From Spirochaetota bacterium (lineage in GTDB: Bacteria > Spirochaetota > UBA4802 > JAGODF01), in assembly GCA_029974015.1 (NCBI GenBank), contig JARKUF010000022.1:143205-207204 (forward strand): 64,000 bases of DNA, given 5' to 3'. Numbering within the stretch: position 1 is the first letter of the stretch; the number at the start of each line of letters is the position of its first letter. The translations under genes and the position numbers were made by a program. The notes below the pieces were generated by a model that saw only the letters and a program-made list of their open reading frames with translations, had not been told where the DNA came from and searched no databases. This document shows, in pieces, positions 1 through 7,599 of this stretch.

Positions 1-288
1 GGGAGTTCCGAAATCCGTTTCATCGCTCCATTCCAGGGTATCGATTCCGCCCACAAGGAGATTTCCCTCAACACCCAGGTACTTGTACGACACCATGGCC
101 GCCAGATTAAGAACCGCCGTCTTTCCAGTAGCAAAGTCTGTATATCTGTTATCATGGCTTAAAAAACCCCAGTAAAGTTTTCCTGTTCCAAAGGCGCCCC
201 TTAACGAGATATTGAGTTTCTCGTCGTTCACTTTAGCCGAGAGTTGTGCTGTCACAAGAAAGAGGGCCATTATTGCAAACAAAGCCAT
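1..288 (-). CDS. N-terminal fragment of an exported beta-rich protein
   Basis: The minus strand is open from ATG at 288 to the window edge, giving 96 residues of a longer protein. Residues 1-18 form a signal peptide (hydrophobic MALFAIMALFLV followed by TAQLSA). The rest alternates polar and hydrophobic residues (KLNISLRGAFGTGKLYWG, then AVLNLAAMVSYKYLGVEGNLLVGG), as in an outer-membrane or periplasmic beta-barrel. No family can be named from this part. There is only a weak GAAG upstream of the start. A possible promoter (TTAACA, 18 bp, TATGCA on the minus strand, about 382-353) precedes it. The C-terminus lies outside the window. Confidence 0.6.
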   Translation of the reverse strand, partial: MALFAIMALFLVTAQLSAKVNDEKLNISLRGAFGTGKLYWGFLSHDNRYTDFATGKTAVLNLAAMVSYKYLGVEGNLLVGGIDTLEWSDETDFGTP

Positions 289-598
289 ACGGAAACTTCG
301 AAAAAGCGTTTTTTGGGGTGCTGTGTTCCTACAGGAGATCAATGTATATTTATGCATATTGCCCCCATTTTTTTACTGTTAAGGAACCCCTGAAAATTAA
401 GGTCAGGCGGAAAACCCAAATGGGTCCTTAAAAATAGAATTTACTGCACAGAACTCCATGAAGAGCAATAAAAAAACAGCATCTTCCTTCCGTATAAGCA
501 GTGAATCCCTGGAATTTTAAAAAATTGAAAAAAAATATTGACACAAAACGGCCACTTTCATACTATCCTCCCGTCATTATAGACAATGGTTTAAGAAA
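289..598. other. Intergenic region with divergent promoters
   Basis: This gap separates the exported protein (minus strand) from the DAHP synthase leader (plus strand). It holds the strong promoter listed at 538 and a degenerate trace near 381-400 that resembles one end of the dispersed palindromic repeat (GGAACCCCTGAAAATTAA). I see no convincing gene in it. Confidence 0.5.
538..566 (+). promoter_or_regulatory. Sigma-70 promoter of the aroF leader transcript
   Basis: A consensus -35 TTGACA (538-543) and -10 TACTAT (561-566) are separated by exactly 17 bp. Transcription would start near 573, about 26 nt before the leader peptide start. Confidence 0.8.
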
Positions 599-664
599 AT
601 GAGCTTCAACGCACGCAACAGCTATTTTTATTTTTGGTATTATTACTACGAGAACCGCTCGTAG
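599..664 (+). CDS. Aromatic-rich leader peptide of the DAHP synthase gene
   Basis: This 21-codon reading frame has nine aromatic codons in a row (YFYFWYYYY, 623-649) followed by ENRS and a stop at 662-664. It lies between a sigma-70 promoter and a terminator hairpin, directly upstream of the first gene of aromatic amino acid synthesis. That is the classic layout of ribosome-mediated attenuation (as in pheA, trp or his leaders): a ribosome short of charged tRNA-Tyr or tRNA-Phe would stall on the run and allow read-through. The segment 656-661 (CGCTCG), overlapping the end of the leader, is complementary to 698-703 (CGAGCG) in the left arm of the terminator, so it can serve as the antiterminator. 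The ribosome-binding site is weak (TTTAAGAAA). Function is inferred from architecture. Confidence 0.8.
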   Translation: MSFNARNSYFYFWYYYYENRS

Positions 665-691
665 CTTTTGCGCGTTTGAAAGCATATACAA

Positions 692-722
692 AAGCCGCGA
701 GCGAGAAGCTGGCGGCTTTTTT
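692..722 (+). terminator. Intrinsic terminator of the aroF attenuator
   Basis: AAGCCGC (692-698) pairs with GCGGCTT (712-718). AGC (700-702) can pair with GCT (708-710) inside the loop, and T717-T722 forms the U-run. The left arm overlaps the 698-703 segment that can instead pair with 656-661, so terminator and antiterminator exclude each other. Confidence 0.8.
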
Positions 723-741
723 GATGCCCCCGAACCCTCGG

Positions 742-772
742 AAAAGGCCGCCCGATTCAAAGGCGGCCTTTT
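742..772 (+). terminator. Second terminator-like hairpin before aroF
   Basis: A perfect 11-bp stem (742-752 with 762-772) encloses a 9-nt loop and ends in TTTT. It lies 24 nt before the aroF start. It may be a back-up attenuator or a 5' stability hairpin. The short T-run makes termination less certain than for the hairpin at 692. Confidence 0.6.
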
Positions 773-796
773 GATTGCATGGTGAAGGAGGCAGTC

Positions 797-1813
797 ATGG
801 TGCTTTTGGTGAACGAGAAACCCGGAGCGGAAGCGGCGGAAAGGAGGAAGTTTTTCGAATCGGCAGGCCACCGCACCTACACCCTTGCCACAAGCCGCGG
901 GAGCGTCCTCACGGTGATGGGGTCCCGCACGGAAGAGTTCGAGGCATTCGCAGAGTCCCATGATGAGTACCGGCTCCTTGCCCCCGACGTCCCCTATGTC
1001 CTGGCCAGCAGGAAGATAAAGGACACCCCCACGGTGGTGCGCCTCCCTAATGGCGCGGCGATAGGAGGCAGCGACCTGGCCATCATCGCCGGGCCCTGTT
1101 CCGTAGAAACCGAAGAGCAGATGATGGAGGCGGCCCATGCAGTGAGGTCAGCCGGGGCGACCGTCCTTCGGGGCGGAGCCTTCAAACCCCGCACCTCCCC
1201 CTACGCATTTCAGGGCCTTGGAGTTACAGGCCTTGTGATGATGCGACGCGCAGCCGAGGCTTACGGCCTTGCCGTAATCACCGAGGTGATGGACTCTGAC
1301 GACATCCCCGTCATCTGCGAATACGCCGATATCCTCCAGGTGGGGGCCCGGAACTGCCAGAATTTCTCGCTTTTAAAAAAACTCGGTCGTTGCGGAAAGC
1401 CCGTGCTACTAAAGCGCGGAATGATGACTTCCATAGAAGAGCTGCTCATGTCAGCGGAGTACATTCTCTCCGAGGGGAACATGGACGTGGTCCTCTGTGA
1501 ACGCGGCATCCGCACTTTTGAAACCGCGACGCGGAACACCCTGGACATATCCGCCGTTCCGGTCCTCCGCTCCATGACCCATCTTCCAATTGTGGTGGAC
1601 CCTTCCCATGCCGCAGGCACCTGGAAGCTCATAGAGCCACTGTCCATGGCGGCCGTAGCCGCGGGGGCCGACGGCCTGGTGGTGGAAGTGCACCCGGACC
1701 CGGAGCGCGCCCTTTGCGACGGGAAACAGTCCCTGCGCCCCGACAGGTTCAGCGCCATGATCGATCGAATCAGACCTCTCGCTTCGATGGTGGGACGGAA
1801 CCTTTCTTTATGA
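797..1813 (+). CDS. aroF: 3-deoxy-7-phosphoheptulonate synthase (DAHP synthase)
   Basis: It condenses phosphoenolpyruvate with erythrose 4-phosphate, the first step of the shikimate pathway. The 338-residue protein has an N-terminal ferredoxin-like regulatory domain (about 1-75), as in the Thermotoga-type enzyme, and a TIM barrel with the signatures IAGPCSVE (about 97-104), RGGAFKPRTSPY and the C-terminal PIVVDPSHAAG metal-binding segment. The ATG at 797 is preferred to an upstream in-frame ATG at 779 because AAGGAGG (785-791) lies 5 nt before it. Expression is probably set by the aromatic leader and attenuator directly upstream. Feedback inhibition through the N-terminal domain is known for the family but cannot be read here. 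The 3' end overlaps the convergent small Cys-rich gene by 44 nt. Confidence 0.95.
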   Translation: MVLLVNEKPGAEAAERRKFFESAGHRTYTLATSRGSVLTVMGSRTEEFEAFAESHDEYRLLAPDVPYVLASRKIKDTPTVVRLPNGAAIGGSDLAIIAGPCSVETEEQMMEAAHAVRSAGATVLRGGAFKPRTSPYAFQGLGVTGLVMMRRAAEAYGLAVITEVMDSDDIPVICEYADILQVGARNCQNFSLLKKLGRCGKPVLLKRGMMTSIEELLMSAEYILSEGNMDVVLCERGIRTFETATRNTLDISAVPVLRSMTHLPIVVDPSHAAGTWKLIEPLSMAAVAAGADGLVVEVHPDPERALCDGKQSLRPDRFSAMIDRIRPLASMVGRNLSL

Positions 1814-1967
1814 AACCGGGATTTTTACGAAGGCATTTGCGGCACCGGTCGTCGGAGCAGAACTGGCATGAAAAGCAATCCCGGCAGGGGTGCTTCTTTC
1901 GCTCCGGCGGGACCTCATCGGGCACGTAAACCTTTCCCGGGAAGCCCGGAATCCGTATGAATGGCAT
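1770..1967 (-). CDS. Small Cys-rich protein coupled to a HAD phosphatase
   Basis: This 65-residue protein carries six cysteines in the pattern CxxCxxCxxCxxxxCxxC (HPCRDCFSCQFCSDDRCRKC) after an IRIPGFPGKVYVPDE segment. The spacing suggests binding of zinc or an iron-sulfur cluster. Its ATG overlaps the stop codon of the HAD gene (TAATG), so translation is probably coupled. That coupling and the dense Cys motif are the reasons to accept such a short gene. The 3' end runs 44 nt into the end of aroF on the other strand. I do not recognise a named family, and the function is unknown. Confidence 0.65.
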   Translation of the reverse strand: MPFIRIPGFPGKVYVPDEVPPERKKHPCRDCFSCQFCSDDRCRKCLRKNPGFIKKGSVPPSKREV

Positions 1968-2815
1968 TATCGGTCAACCCTCTCGCGCCGCGAGAGTATC
2001 GTCCTCGGATCTATATCGGCTATGCTGTCGAAGACGTAATCGGGCCGGTAGGGAAAGCGCTGGAGCATTTTGAGGTTCGTCACGCCCGAGAGGACCAGGC
2101 AGCAGGTCATCCCCGCTTCGAGGCCGCCCAGGATGTCGGTGTCCATGCGGTCTCCAATCATAAAGCAGTTGGCCGAGTGGACGTTGAGTTTCTTTCGGGC
2201 CCAGTACATCATGGCGGGGTTCGGCTTCCCCAGAAAATAGGGCGACACACCCGTCACCTTCTCGATGGGGGCCACGAGGGCCCCGCAGGCCGGAACGACT
2301 CCCCGTTTCGTGGGGCCCGTGATGTCCGGATTGGTTGCGATGAAACGCGCGCCTTCCTCGATGAGGTATGTCGCCTCGACGATCTTCTTGTAATCGTACT
2401 CCTCGGTCTCCCCTATTATCACATAGTCGGGGCTGGTGTCCGTGAGGACCACGCCGCTTTTCACAAGCTCCGCGATGAGCCCCTTGCCGCCTATGACATA
2501 GGCGCTGCATCCCGGCTTCTGGTAATCGAGGAAATTGGCCGTGGCCATGGCGGAGGTGTAGAAATGATCTTCGGTCACTTCGATGCCGATGCGCGCCATC
2601 CGCTCCCGGAGTTGCGCCGGGGTATAATAAGAGTTGTTCGTGAGGAAAAGATAGGGGAAGCGCCCTTTTTTTAGTTTTTCTAAAAACGCATCGGCCCCGG
2701 GGATGAGTGCCCTTCCTCTGTTGATGACACCGTCCATGTCTATAAGAAACGATTTCTTGTAGCTGACGGCATCGCCCGATCGTCGATAGCGATTACGGTC
2801 CTTTTTTTCTGCCAT
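1967..2815 (-). CDS. HAD-superfamily sugar phosphatase, NagD type
   Basis: It probably dephosphorylates small phosphometabolites in the cytoplasm. The 282-residue sequence has all HAD motifs: DMDGVI near residue 27 (nucleophile Asp), LFLTNNS (motif II with the NagD-type TNN), the Lys of FLGKPNPAM, and MIGDRMDTDI (acidic motif IV). A C2-type cap lies between motifs II and III, which fits the NagD/AraL/PGPase group. GAGG lies just before the ATG. The stop overlaps the start of the small Cys-rich gene, so the two form an operon. The exact substrate cannot be read from the sequence. Confidence 0.88.
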   Translation of the reverse strand: MAEKKDRNRYRRSGDAVSYKKSFLIDMDGVINRGRALIPGADAFLEKLKKGRFPYLFLTNNSYYTPAQLRERMARIGIEVTEDHFYTSAMATANFLDYQKPGCSAYVIGGKGLIAELVKSGVVLTDTSPDYVIIGETEEYDYKKIVEATYLIEEGARFIATNPDITGPTKRGVVPACGALVAPIEKVTGVSPYFLGKPNPAMMYWARKKLNVHSANCFMIGDRMDTDILGGLEAGMTCCLVLSGVTNLKMLQRFPYRPDYVFDSIADIDPRTILSRRERVDR

Positions 2816-2878
2816 GCCTCAACTTTTTGTGGGCAAGCGGGGAATGTCAAGCCCTTTGCGCGATTATTGAGATACTCC

Positions 2879-3547
2879 TCATTTGAAAAAGAAAGGCAGG
2901 ATATCTCCAAGCCCCTTCATAGATCCGTTCTCAAGGAACTGAAGGGACACCACTGTGTCGGGATGGGGTGTTACTGAATGACCTTTTACATCACTTCCGA
3001 GTTTCTTCCGAGTTCCGCCCCTTCCTCTGCGGGCTGCTCCCGTGACGGGTTGATCTCCGTAAAAGAACGTGTAGGCGAAATATGTCTTACCGTCCCGCTG
3101 CAGGGTGATGCGATCGAACATCCGGATGTTTTCGCAGAGGAACACCGAGCGGTCCGCCAGTGTCACGACCGCCTCGCCGTGGTGCCAGACCGGCCTCTTT
3201 CCGGAGCTTTTCATCCGCCAGCGGCGAAATTCAATGGAGCGCACGTTTCCCATGTCTTCCCGGAGCGTATGGACAAAGCCGCGGCGCACATACCGCGCCG
3301 TGAGCTTCCTTTCAGGAAGGACCACCACGGCTTTCTCCCGGGAACCTCCGGCGAAGCTCACCAGGGCCCCGCATTCGAAAGCCGCGGCGGGCCCCTCTTC
3401 AATTTTTCCGCGGCCTTTTCCGCCCTCCTCCATCGGTGTCCCCGGGCCCTTTGGTTCCCGCGGCGCCACCGGGTCTGGCAACAGGCGGGCGGGCATCAGA
3501 AAACCCATAAGCGCAACTGCCAGGATGTACATTCGCACCGCACTCAT
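2879..3547 (-). CDS. Exported protein of unknown function
   Basis: From ATG 3547 the protein has 222 residues and begins with a signal peptide (MYILAVALMGFLMPARLLPDP). In-frame ATGs at 3586 and 3574 would add up to 13 residues in front; none of the starts has a convincing ribosome-binding site. A low-complexity Pro/Gly/Glu/Lys linker (about 25-60) precedes a domain with ALVSFAGGSREKAVVVLPERKLTARY and later SVFLCENIRMFDRITLQRDGKTYFAY, which looks all-beta. I recognise no family. The gene stands alone between the HAD gene and a palindromic repeat. Confidence 0.6.
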   Translation of the reverse strand: MSAVRMYILAVALMGFLMPARLLPDPVAPREPKGPGTPMEEGGKGRGKIEEGPAAAFECGALVSFAGGSREKAVVVLPERKLTARYVRRGFVHTLREDMGNVRSIEFRRWRMKSSGKRPVWHHGEAVVTLADRSVFLCENIRMFDRITLQRDGKTYFAYTFFYGDQPVTGAARRGRGGTRKKLGSDVKGHSVTPHPDTVVSLQFLENGSMKGLGDILPFFFK

Positions 3548-3598
3548 GGTGTTTTCATTGTTTGGAAAGCCCATATCATCATCCATTCAATAGAATAA

Positions 3599-3716
3599 GG
3601 GAACCCCTAAAAATAAATTTTTAAAGTCCCCATGACATTCTAACTACTTGCATACACTGGAATCAGGTTTTCCCGCCAGCCGAAGGCGGGCGGGAAAACC
3701 TGATTATTAGCTTGCC
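3599..3716 (-). repeat. Dispersed palindromic repeat, copy A
   Basis: It contains a GC-rich hairpin with 17-bp arms (3661-3677 with 3689-3705) and an outer GGAACCCCTAAAAAT end shared with the other copies. The flank TAACTACTTGCATACACTGG corresponds to the reverse complement of the right-hand flank in copies B to D. Confidence 0.75.
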
Positions 3717-4102
3717 ATAAGTCGTCACAGGCAAGCTCTCTTAAGTTTCCCGAGTTTGTCTGAACTGATTCCCAAAATATCCCCGAAGATAAAGCAACAC
3801 ATTTACTGTAAACTCCCAATTTTTCCCGCCAGCTTTCGGCGGACTGGAATATCTTTGCTGTATTTGTCTGCCGTTTGATCTCTTGGTAGCTCAATAATTT
3901 CGGTTCTTCTTCCTCCCCCGGTGCCCCAAAGGCAGCCAGCGCATATCTGAAAAACGAGGCTAAAGGAAAATGGCATGGCCGAAGATTATTGTTTGACATG
4001 ACCCGTGATAGATGATAATGGATTCGCGCATGGCGCTACATTCCTGGAAGGGATTTTCCCTGCACAGATAGCGCCCCATTCTTATAAAAGGGACAGCCAT
4101 GA
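3717..4102. other. Intergenic remainder downstream of repeat copy A
   Basis: It contains an 8-bp inverted repeat (AGCTTGCC near 3710, GGCAAGCT near 3730), a second short palindromic CCCGCCAGC..GGCGGAC segment near 3830, and a candidate promoter near 3993. A minus-strand reading frame spans it but is partly built from repeat sequence, so I do not call it a gene. Confidence 0.4.
3993..4019 (+). promoter_or_regulatory. Candidate promoter of the cNMP/PP2C phosphatase gene
   Basis: A perfect -35 TTGACA (3993-3998) is followed by GATAAT at 4014-4019 with 15-bp spacing, or by TAATGG at 4016 with 17 bp. It lies about 85 nt before the start codon. The spacing is imperfect either way. Confidence 0.4.
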
Positions 4103-5338
4103 ATGTACTCTCCTGAGCTTACGCAAATACTGAAAAGCATCAAGATATTCGCCGGAATGTCCGAAGGGCACCTGAACGAAATCAAGCCTCTTCTCAAACC
4201 CATGCAATGCACGGACAACGAACTTGTCATCCGGGAAGGGGACCCCGGGAAGGCGATGTACATCATTAAAAGCGGCGCAATGAAGGTGACCCGATCCGAC
4301 GAAGAGGACGATGAAATCTTCATCGGACTTCTCAATGCCGGCTCCGCCTTCGGGGAGTTTTCCCTTATCGACGACCTTCCCCGGTCTGCAAATGTGACCA
4401 CCATCGAAGAGAGCGAATTATTCCAGCTCGATAAAAAGGATTTCGACCAACTCCTGGACAGGGACAGCTCACTGGCCACGATTTTCTACAGAAACTGCCT
4501 CACAGAGACCTTCGCCAGGTTCCGTGATGCCCTGGCAAACATCACTTTCTCCCAGCACACTCTGCGTGAAAAAAACGCCGAGCTTGAGGAGATTAACAAA
4601 GACCTCTCGGTGGCCCAGCAAATCCAGAGCGTTTTCATAAATTCAGAGGCGATTGAACAGAACCGCCGAATCCACGAGCGTGTGCGCCATGAGTTCATCT
4701 ATCATCCGTGCATAGAGGTGGGAGGCGACTTCATGAACATCGTCAGGATCGGCAAGGACCTCCTGGCGGTCATCATTGCCGATGTGGAGGGCCACGGAGT
4801 AACGGCGTCTCTCGCCACGGGAGTATTAAAAAGCGCCTTTTCGCTTTTGATTAAAACCCACGGCGACAGGCCAAGCGAACTAATGACCATGCTAAACGAA
4901 CACTTCTGCGAAGTTCTGTCAAAGAAGCTTTTCGCAACAAGCTACTACGCCCTCATCGACCTTTCGGCAGACCGGATTATCACCGCGAAGGCGGGGCATC
5001 ACCACCCGCTTTTCTGGAAGGCCCGCAACCGGGCCTTCACTCCAATGGAAGGGTCCGGAGTCGGCCTCGGCATCCTGGACGATGCCAGATACACACAGCA
5101 GGAATACGCCATCGAAAAAGGCGACAGGCTGATTTTCTTCACCGACGGAATTATTGAGCAGTTCAACCCCGAGCGGATGATGTACAGCCACAGACGGCTC
5201 AAAACCCTAATGGGAGACCTCATAATAAAAAGCGAAAAGGAGATATCGCGGAAGATATTTCGGGACGTCATCCACTTCGCCTCCGGGGCCCCCGTTGAGG
5301 ACGACATAACCCTCCTCATGATCGAGTTCACCAGATAA
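4103..5338 (+). CDS. Cyclic-nucleotide-binding SpoIIE-type PP2C phosphatase
   Basis: A soluble 411-residue regulator. Residues 1-125 form a cNMP-binding domain (NELVIREGDPGKAMYIIKSG, then AFGEFSLIDDLPRSANVT, matching the phosphate-binding cassette). A short coiled coil (about 145-175, LREKNAELEEINKDLSVAQQIQ) leads into a SpoIIE/RsbU PP2C domain with the metal-binding segments GGDFMN, IADVEGHG, AGHHHPL, FFTDGIIE and EDDITLLMIE. Such proteins dephosphorylate anti-sigma-factor antagonists in partner-switching pathways, with activity here presumably controlled by cAMP, cGMP or another ligand. No anti-sigma or antagonist gene lies beside it. AAAAGGGA lies about 8 nt before the ATG. Confidence 0.9.
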   Translation: MYSPELTQILKSIKIFAGMSEGHLNEIKPLLKPMQCTDNELVIREGDPGKAMYIIKSGAMKVTRSDEEDDEIFIGLLNAGSAFGEFSLIDDLPRSANVTTIEESELFQLDKKDFDQLLDRDSSLATIFYRNCLTETFARFRDALANITFSQHTLREKNAELEEINKDLSVAQQIQSVFINSEAIEQNRRIHERVRHEFIYHPCIEVGGDFMNIVRIGKDLLAVIIADVEGHGVTASLATGVLKSAFSLLIKTHGDRPSELMTMLNEHFCEVLSKKLFATSYYALIDLSADRIITAKAGHHHPLFWKARNRAFTPMEGSGVGLGILDDARYTQQEYAIEKGDRLIFFTDGIIEQFNPERMMYSHRRLKTLMGDLIIKSEKEISRKIFRDVIHFASGAPVEDDITLLMIEFTR

Positions 5339-5436
5339 TGGATACTACCCGCCACCCCCGAGCTGTCGGCAGAATTCCAAACCCTTCCCGACTGGCCTTC
5401 TTTGGGAGGATGCTCCCGGGAGCGGGAGCATAAATC

Positions 5437-5985
5437 ATGAACGGCACACAGATACTACTGGGCGTCACCGGCGGAATAGCGGCTTACAGGGCATGCGAGC
5501 TTTCGCGGCTTTTCATTAAGGAAGGGGCCATGGTCCGCGTGGTTATGACAGCGGCGGCGACGCGCTTCGTAACACCCCTCAGCTTCGAGGCGCTCACGGG
5601 CAATGCGGTACATTCCGACATTTTTGAAGAAGGTAGCCCCGGAGAGGTCCTCCATATTGCCCTGGCCAAGTGGGCCCATATCGCCCTTATCGCCCCTGCT
5701 ACGGCGAATATCATAGGGAAAATAGCCTCGGGAACCGCCGACGACCTTCTGTCGACAGTGGTGATGGCGCTTCCACAATCCACCCCCGTGGCCATCGCGC
5801 CGGCGATGAACGTGGAAATGTGGAAAAACCCCATCTTACAAAAGAAGCTGTCTTACCTTACCGGGCTTGGTAAGTATCATGTGATCAGTCCCCAGGAAGG
5901 CCTCCTTGCCTGCGGAGACGTAGGCAGGGGGAAGATAGCCGAGAACGAAACCATCGTCAATGCGGTGAAAGAGCTGTTGGCTTAA
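5437..5985 (+). CDS. coaC: Flavoprotein, phosphopantothenoylcysteine decarboxylase (CoaC domain only)
   Basis: It probably decarboxylates 4'-phosphopantothenoyl-cysteine in coenzyme A synthesis, using FMN. The 182 residues match the N-terminal half of CoaBC: the flavin-binding start LLGVTGGIAAYRA, the catalytic His segment VLHIALAKWAH, the signature APAMNVEMWKNP, and the substrate clamp LACGDVGRGKIAE. The CoaB synthetase half that is normally fused is absent: the frame stops directly after the decarboxylase domain and the next gene runs the other way. CoaB must therefore be encoded elsewhere, unless this is a related flavoprotein with another substrate. The UbiX and EpiD families are less likely because of the PAMN and ACG motifs. 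Confidence 0.82.
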   Translation: MNGTQILLGVTGGIAAYRACELSRLFIKEGAMVRVVMTAAATRFVTPLSFEALTGNAVHSDIFEEGSPGEVLHIALAKWAHIALIAPATANIIGKIASGTADDLLSTVVMALPQSTPVAIAPAMNVEMWKNPILQKKLSYLTGLGKYHVISPQEGLLACGDVGRGKIAENETIVNAVKELLA

Positions 5986-6001
5986 CAGCCGGAGCACCCC
6001 A

Positions 6002-7552
6002 TCATCCCCTTTCCTCCAGCTCATCCAGGAGCCAGTCATCGTTCACTGTAGGGAGAGCGGCCCCGCAGTATGCGCAGTTGACCGCGTCACTTTCCGGGAG
6101 AGGCGCGCCGCAATTGACACAGCCGTGATCGCCCAGGCCGAATTTGTTCTCCATCCCGGCAGGCATGGAAAGCATCAGGGCATGTTCGCGGTGGAGGGGT
6201 TCCCGCCCCCTCCCCTCTGAGGCGCTCCACAGCACGAGCACTTCGGCGCGGGCCAATTGGTCCTCCAACCATATTTTTCCCAGGTCGACGGAGCCGACGG
6301 CAGTTTCCGCCAGATATTCCTTTGTTTTCGGCGCTTGCTCGTCTAAAAAATTTTTTGACGCATCGCGTCCCAGAGGAGCTCCGCTTCCACGGACCCTTGC
6401 CTGGATCCATCTCCAGAAAAGATAGGAGGCCCGGTCTTCCACCACCTGCCTGTTCATGGCGAGGTTCACCGCAGCAAGTTCTTCCAACCCCGGAACGCCG
6501 GACGACGAATCGCTGTTCCATTCTTCTCTCTGGGTGATTTCCGAAAGGACCCAGTCGTATTCTCCGGAATTATAGATGGACCCGCAGCTTGGACATTTGT
6601 TCACCTGGCTGAAATTGTCCGGCACGAATCCGCAGTTGGGGCACTGCCCTTTTAGCCAATCCTTCCCCGCGTCGGTGCGGACGCCCCGCTTTCTTGTGAA
6701 CGAATACACTTCGGAAAAGTGCGAAAGCGAAGCGGAACCCAGAGCGCGTTTCACTTCTTCCACCCCCGCAGTCACAGGAAGGGTGATGTCCCGGGCCGAT
6801 GCGGAAATCATCACATGGAGAGTCTGATAGGCCCCGCCATCGTTTAAGCCCGCGAGGCCGGACCAGGAAATGTTGACATCGGACATGAGGTTCTTCACCC
6901 CCTCGATGTCCCGCATGATCTCAAGCTGGATGCGATATCGGTTGTAGACCCCCTGGGAGAGATAGTTGCGCACGGGAGCCATGTCGCCGTCCGACCACGC
7001 GGCCTGAAGGCGGCGGAAAATCTCGCCGGCGCGGGAGAGGAACGTCTCAAGGGAAAAATCCGGGTCCGTCTCCCTGATTTTTGCAATGGCCTCTTCAACC
7101 GGGAAAGGAACCAGCGGTTCAGGCTGCTGCACCAGTGTTTCTCCGTTGAGCAGCCCTTTCCTTTCCAGATAGCGCTTCAGATAATATCCTCCGATGATGA
7201 ATCCGGCCAGGACTAAGATCACCAGGCCCCAGTTTGTGGAAGACTCTTTTTCATTCTTGCTGGTATCGGAAAAATACCTCCCATAGCTTGATCCGGAGGA
7301 ACGATATCTATCAGAGCTGCTGTAACTCCTGCTCGATGAAGATCTGTAGGACGAAGAAGACTTGTATGACCGTGAAGAGCTGGAGCTCGACGATCTGGAA
7401 CGATAGCTCTGGCCGCGCCCGGCCCTGGCGAACCCGTCTTCGGTAATGACGAGCATCCCCCAGGTAAAAAGCGCCGCTGCGGCCCACAGGAGAACGGCCT
7501 TTTTCATGTTTTTTACGGTAATAATTGACCTTCTTTTTCGCGACTGTCCCAT
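6002..7552 (-). CDS. Tim44-like membrane protein with zinc ribbons
   Basis: The ATG at 7552 is chosen because AGGAG lies 8 nt before it; frames extending further upstream would run into the patatin gene. The 516-residue protein begins with an export signal or anchor (KKAVLLWAAAALFTWGMLVI). A very Ser/Arg/Tyr-rich segment follows (about 45-95), then a transmembrane helix (NWGLVILVLAGFIIGGYYL) and a Tim44-like domain (about 155-300: DPDFSLETFLSRAGEIFRRLQ, AWSDGDMAPVRNYLS). Two zinc ribbons follow: CPNCGF..CPSCG in the middle and CVNCG..CAYCG at the C-terminus. Tim44-like domains bind lipid membranes. The patatin gene 48 nt upstream on the same strand suggests a shared membrane-lipid role. Confidence 0.8.
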   Translation of the reverse strand: MGQSRKRRSIITVKNMKKAVLLWAAAALFTWGMLVITEDGFARAGRGQSYRSRSSSSSSSRSYKSSSSYRSSSSRSYSSSDRYRSSGSSYGRYFSDTSKNEKESSTNWGLVILVLAGFIIGGYYLKRYLERKGLLNGETLVQQPEPLVPFPVEEAIAKIRETDPDFSLETFLSRAGEIFRRLQAAWSDGDMAPVRNYLSQGVYNRYRIQLEIMRDIEGVKNLMSDVNISWSGLAGLNDGGAYQTLHVMISASARDITLPVTAGVEEVKRALGSASLSHFSEVYSFTRKRGVRTDAGKDWLKGQCPNCGFVPDNFSQVNKCPSCGSIYNSGEYDWVLSEITQREEWNSDSSSGVPGLEELAAVNLAMNRQVVEDRASYLFWRWIQARVRGSGAPLGRDASKNFLDEQAPKTKEYLAETAVGSVDLGKIWLEDQLARAEVLVLWSASEGRGREPLHREHALMLSMPAGMENKFGLGDHGCVNCGAPLPESDAVNCAYCGAALPTVNDDWLLDELEERG

Positions 7553-7599
7553 TTGCTCATCTCCTATCCGAAAATGTGTTCCTCCCCTCAAGGAGCGAT

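Noticed and set aside
246..431. Plus-strand reading frame of 61 codons
   Set aside because: It overlaps the signal peptide of the exported protein on the other strand and has no sensible composition.
563..1138. Minus-strand reading frame of 191 codons over the aroF leader
   Set aside because: It runs antisense to the promoter, attenuator and aroF, and its sequence has no recognisable domain.
1961..2674. Plus-strand reading frame of 237 codons
   Set aside because: It is the antisense shadow of the HAD phosphatase, whose motifs are intact.
3640..3999. Minus-strand reading frame of 119 codons
   Set aside because: Its C-terminal part is repeat copy A translated, it has no ribosome-binding site, and the composition looks intergenic.
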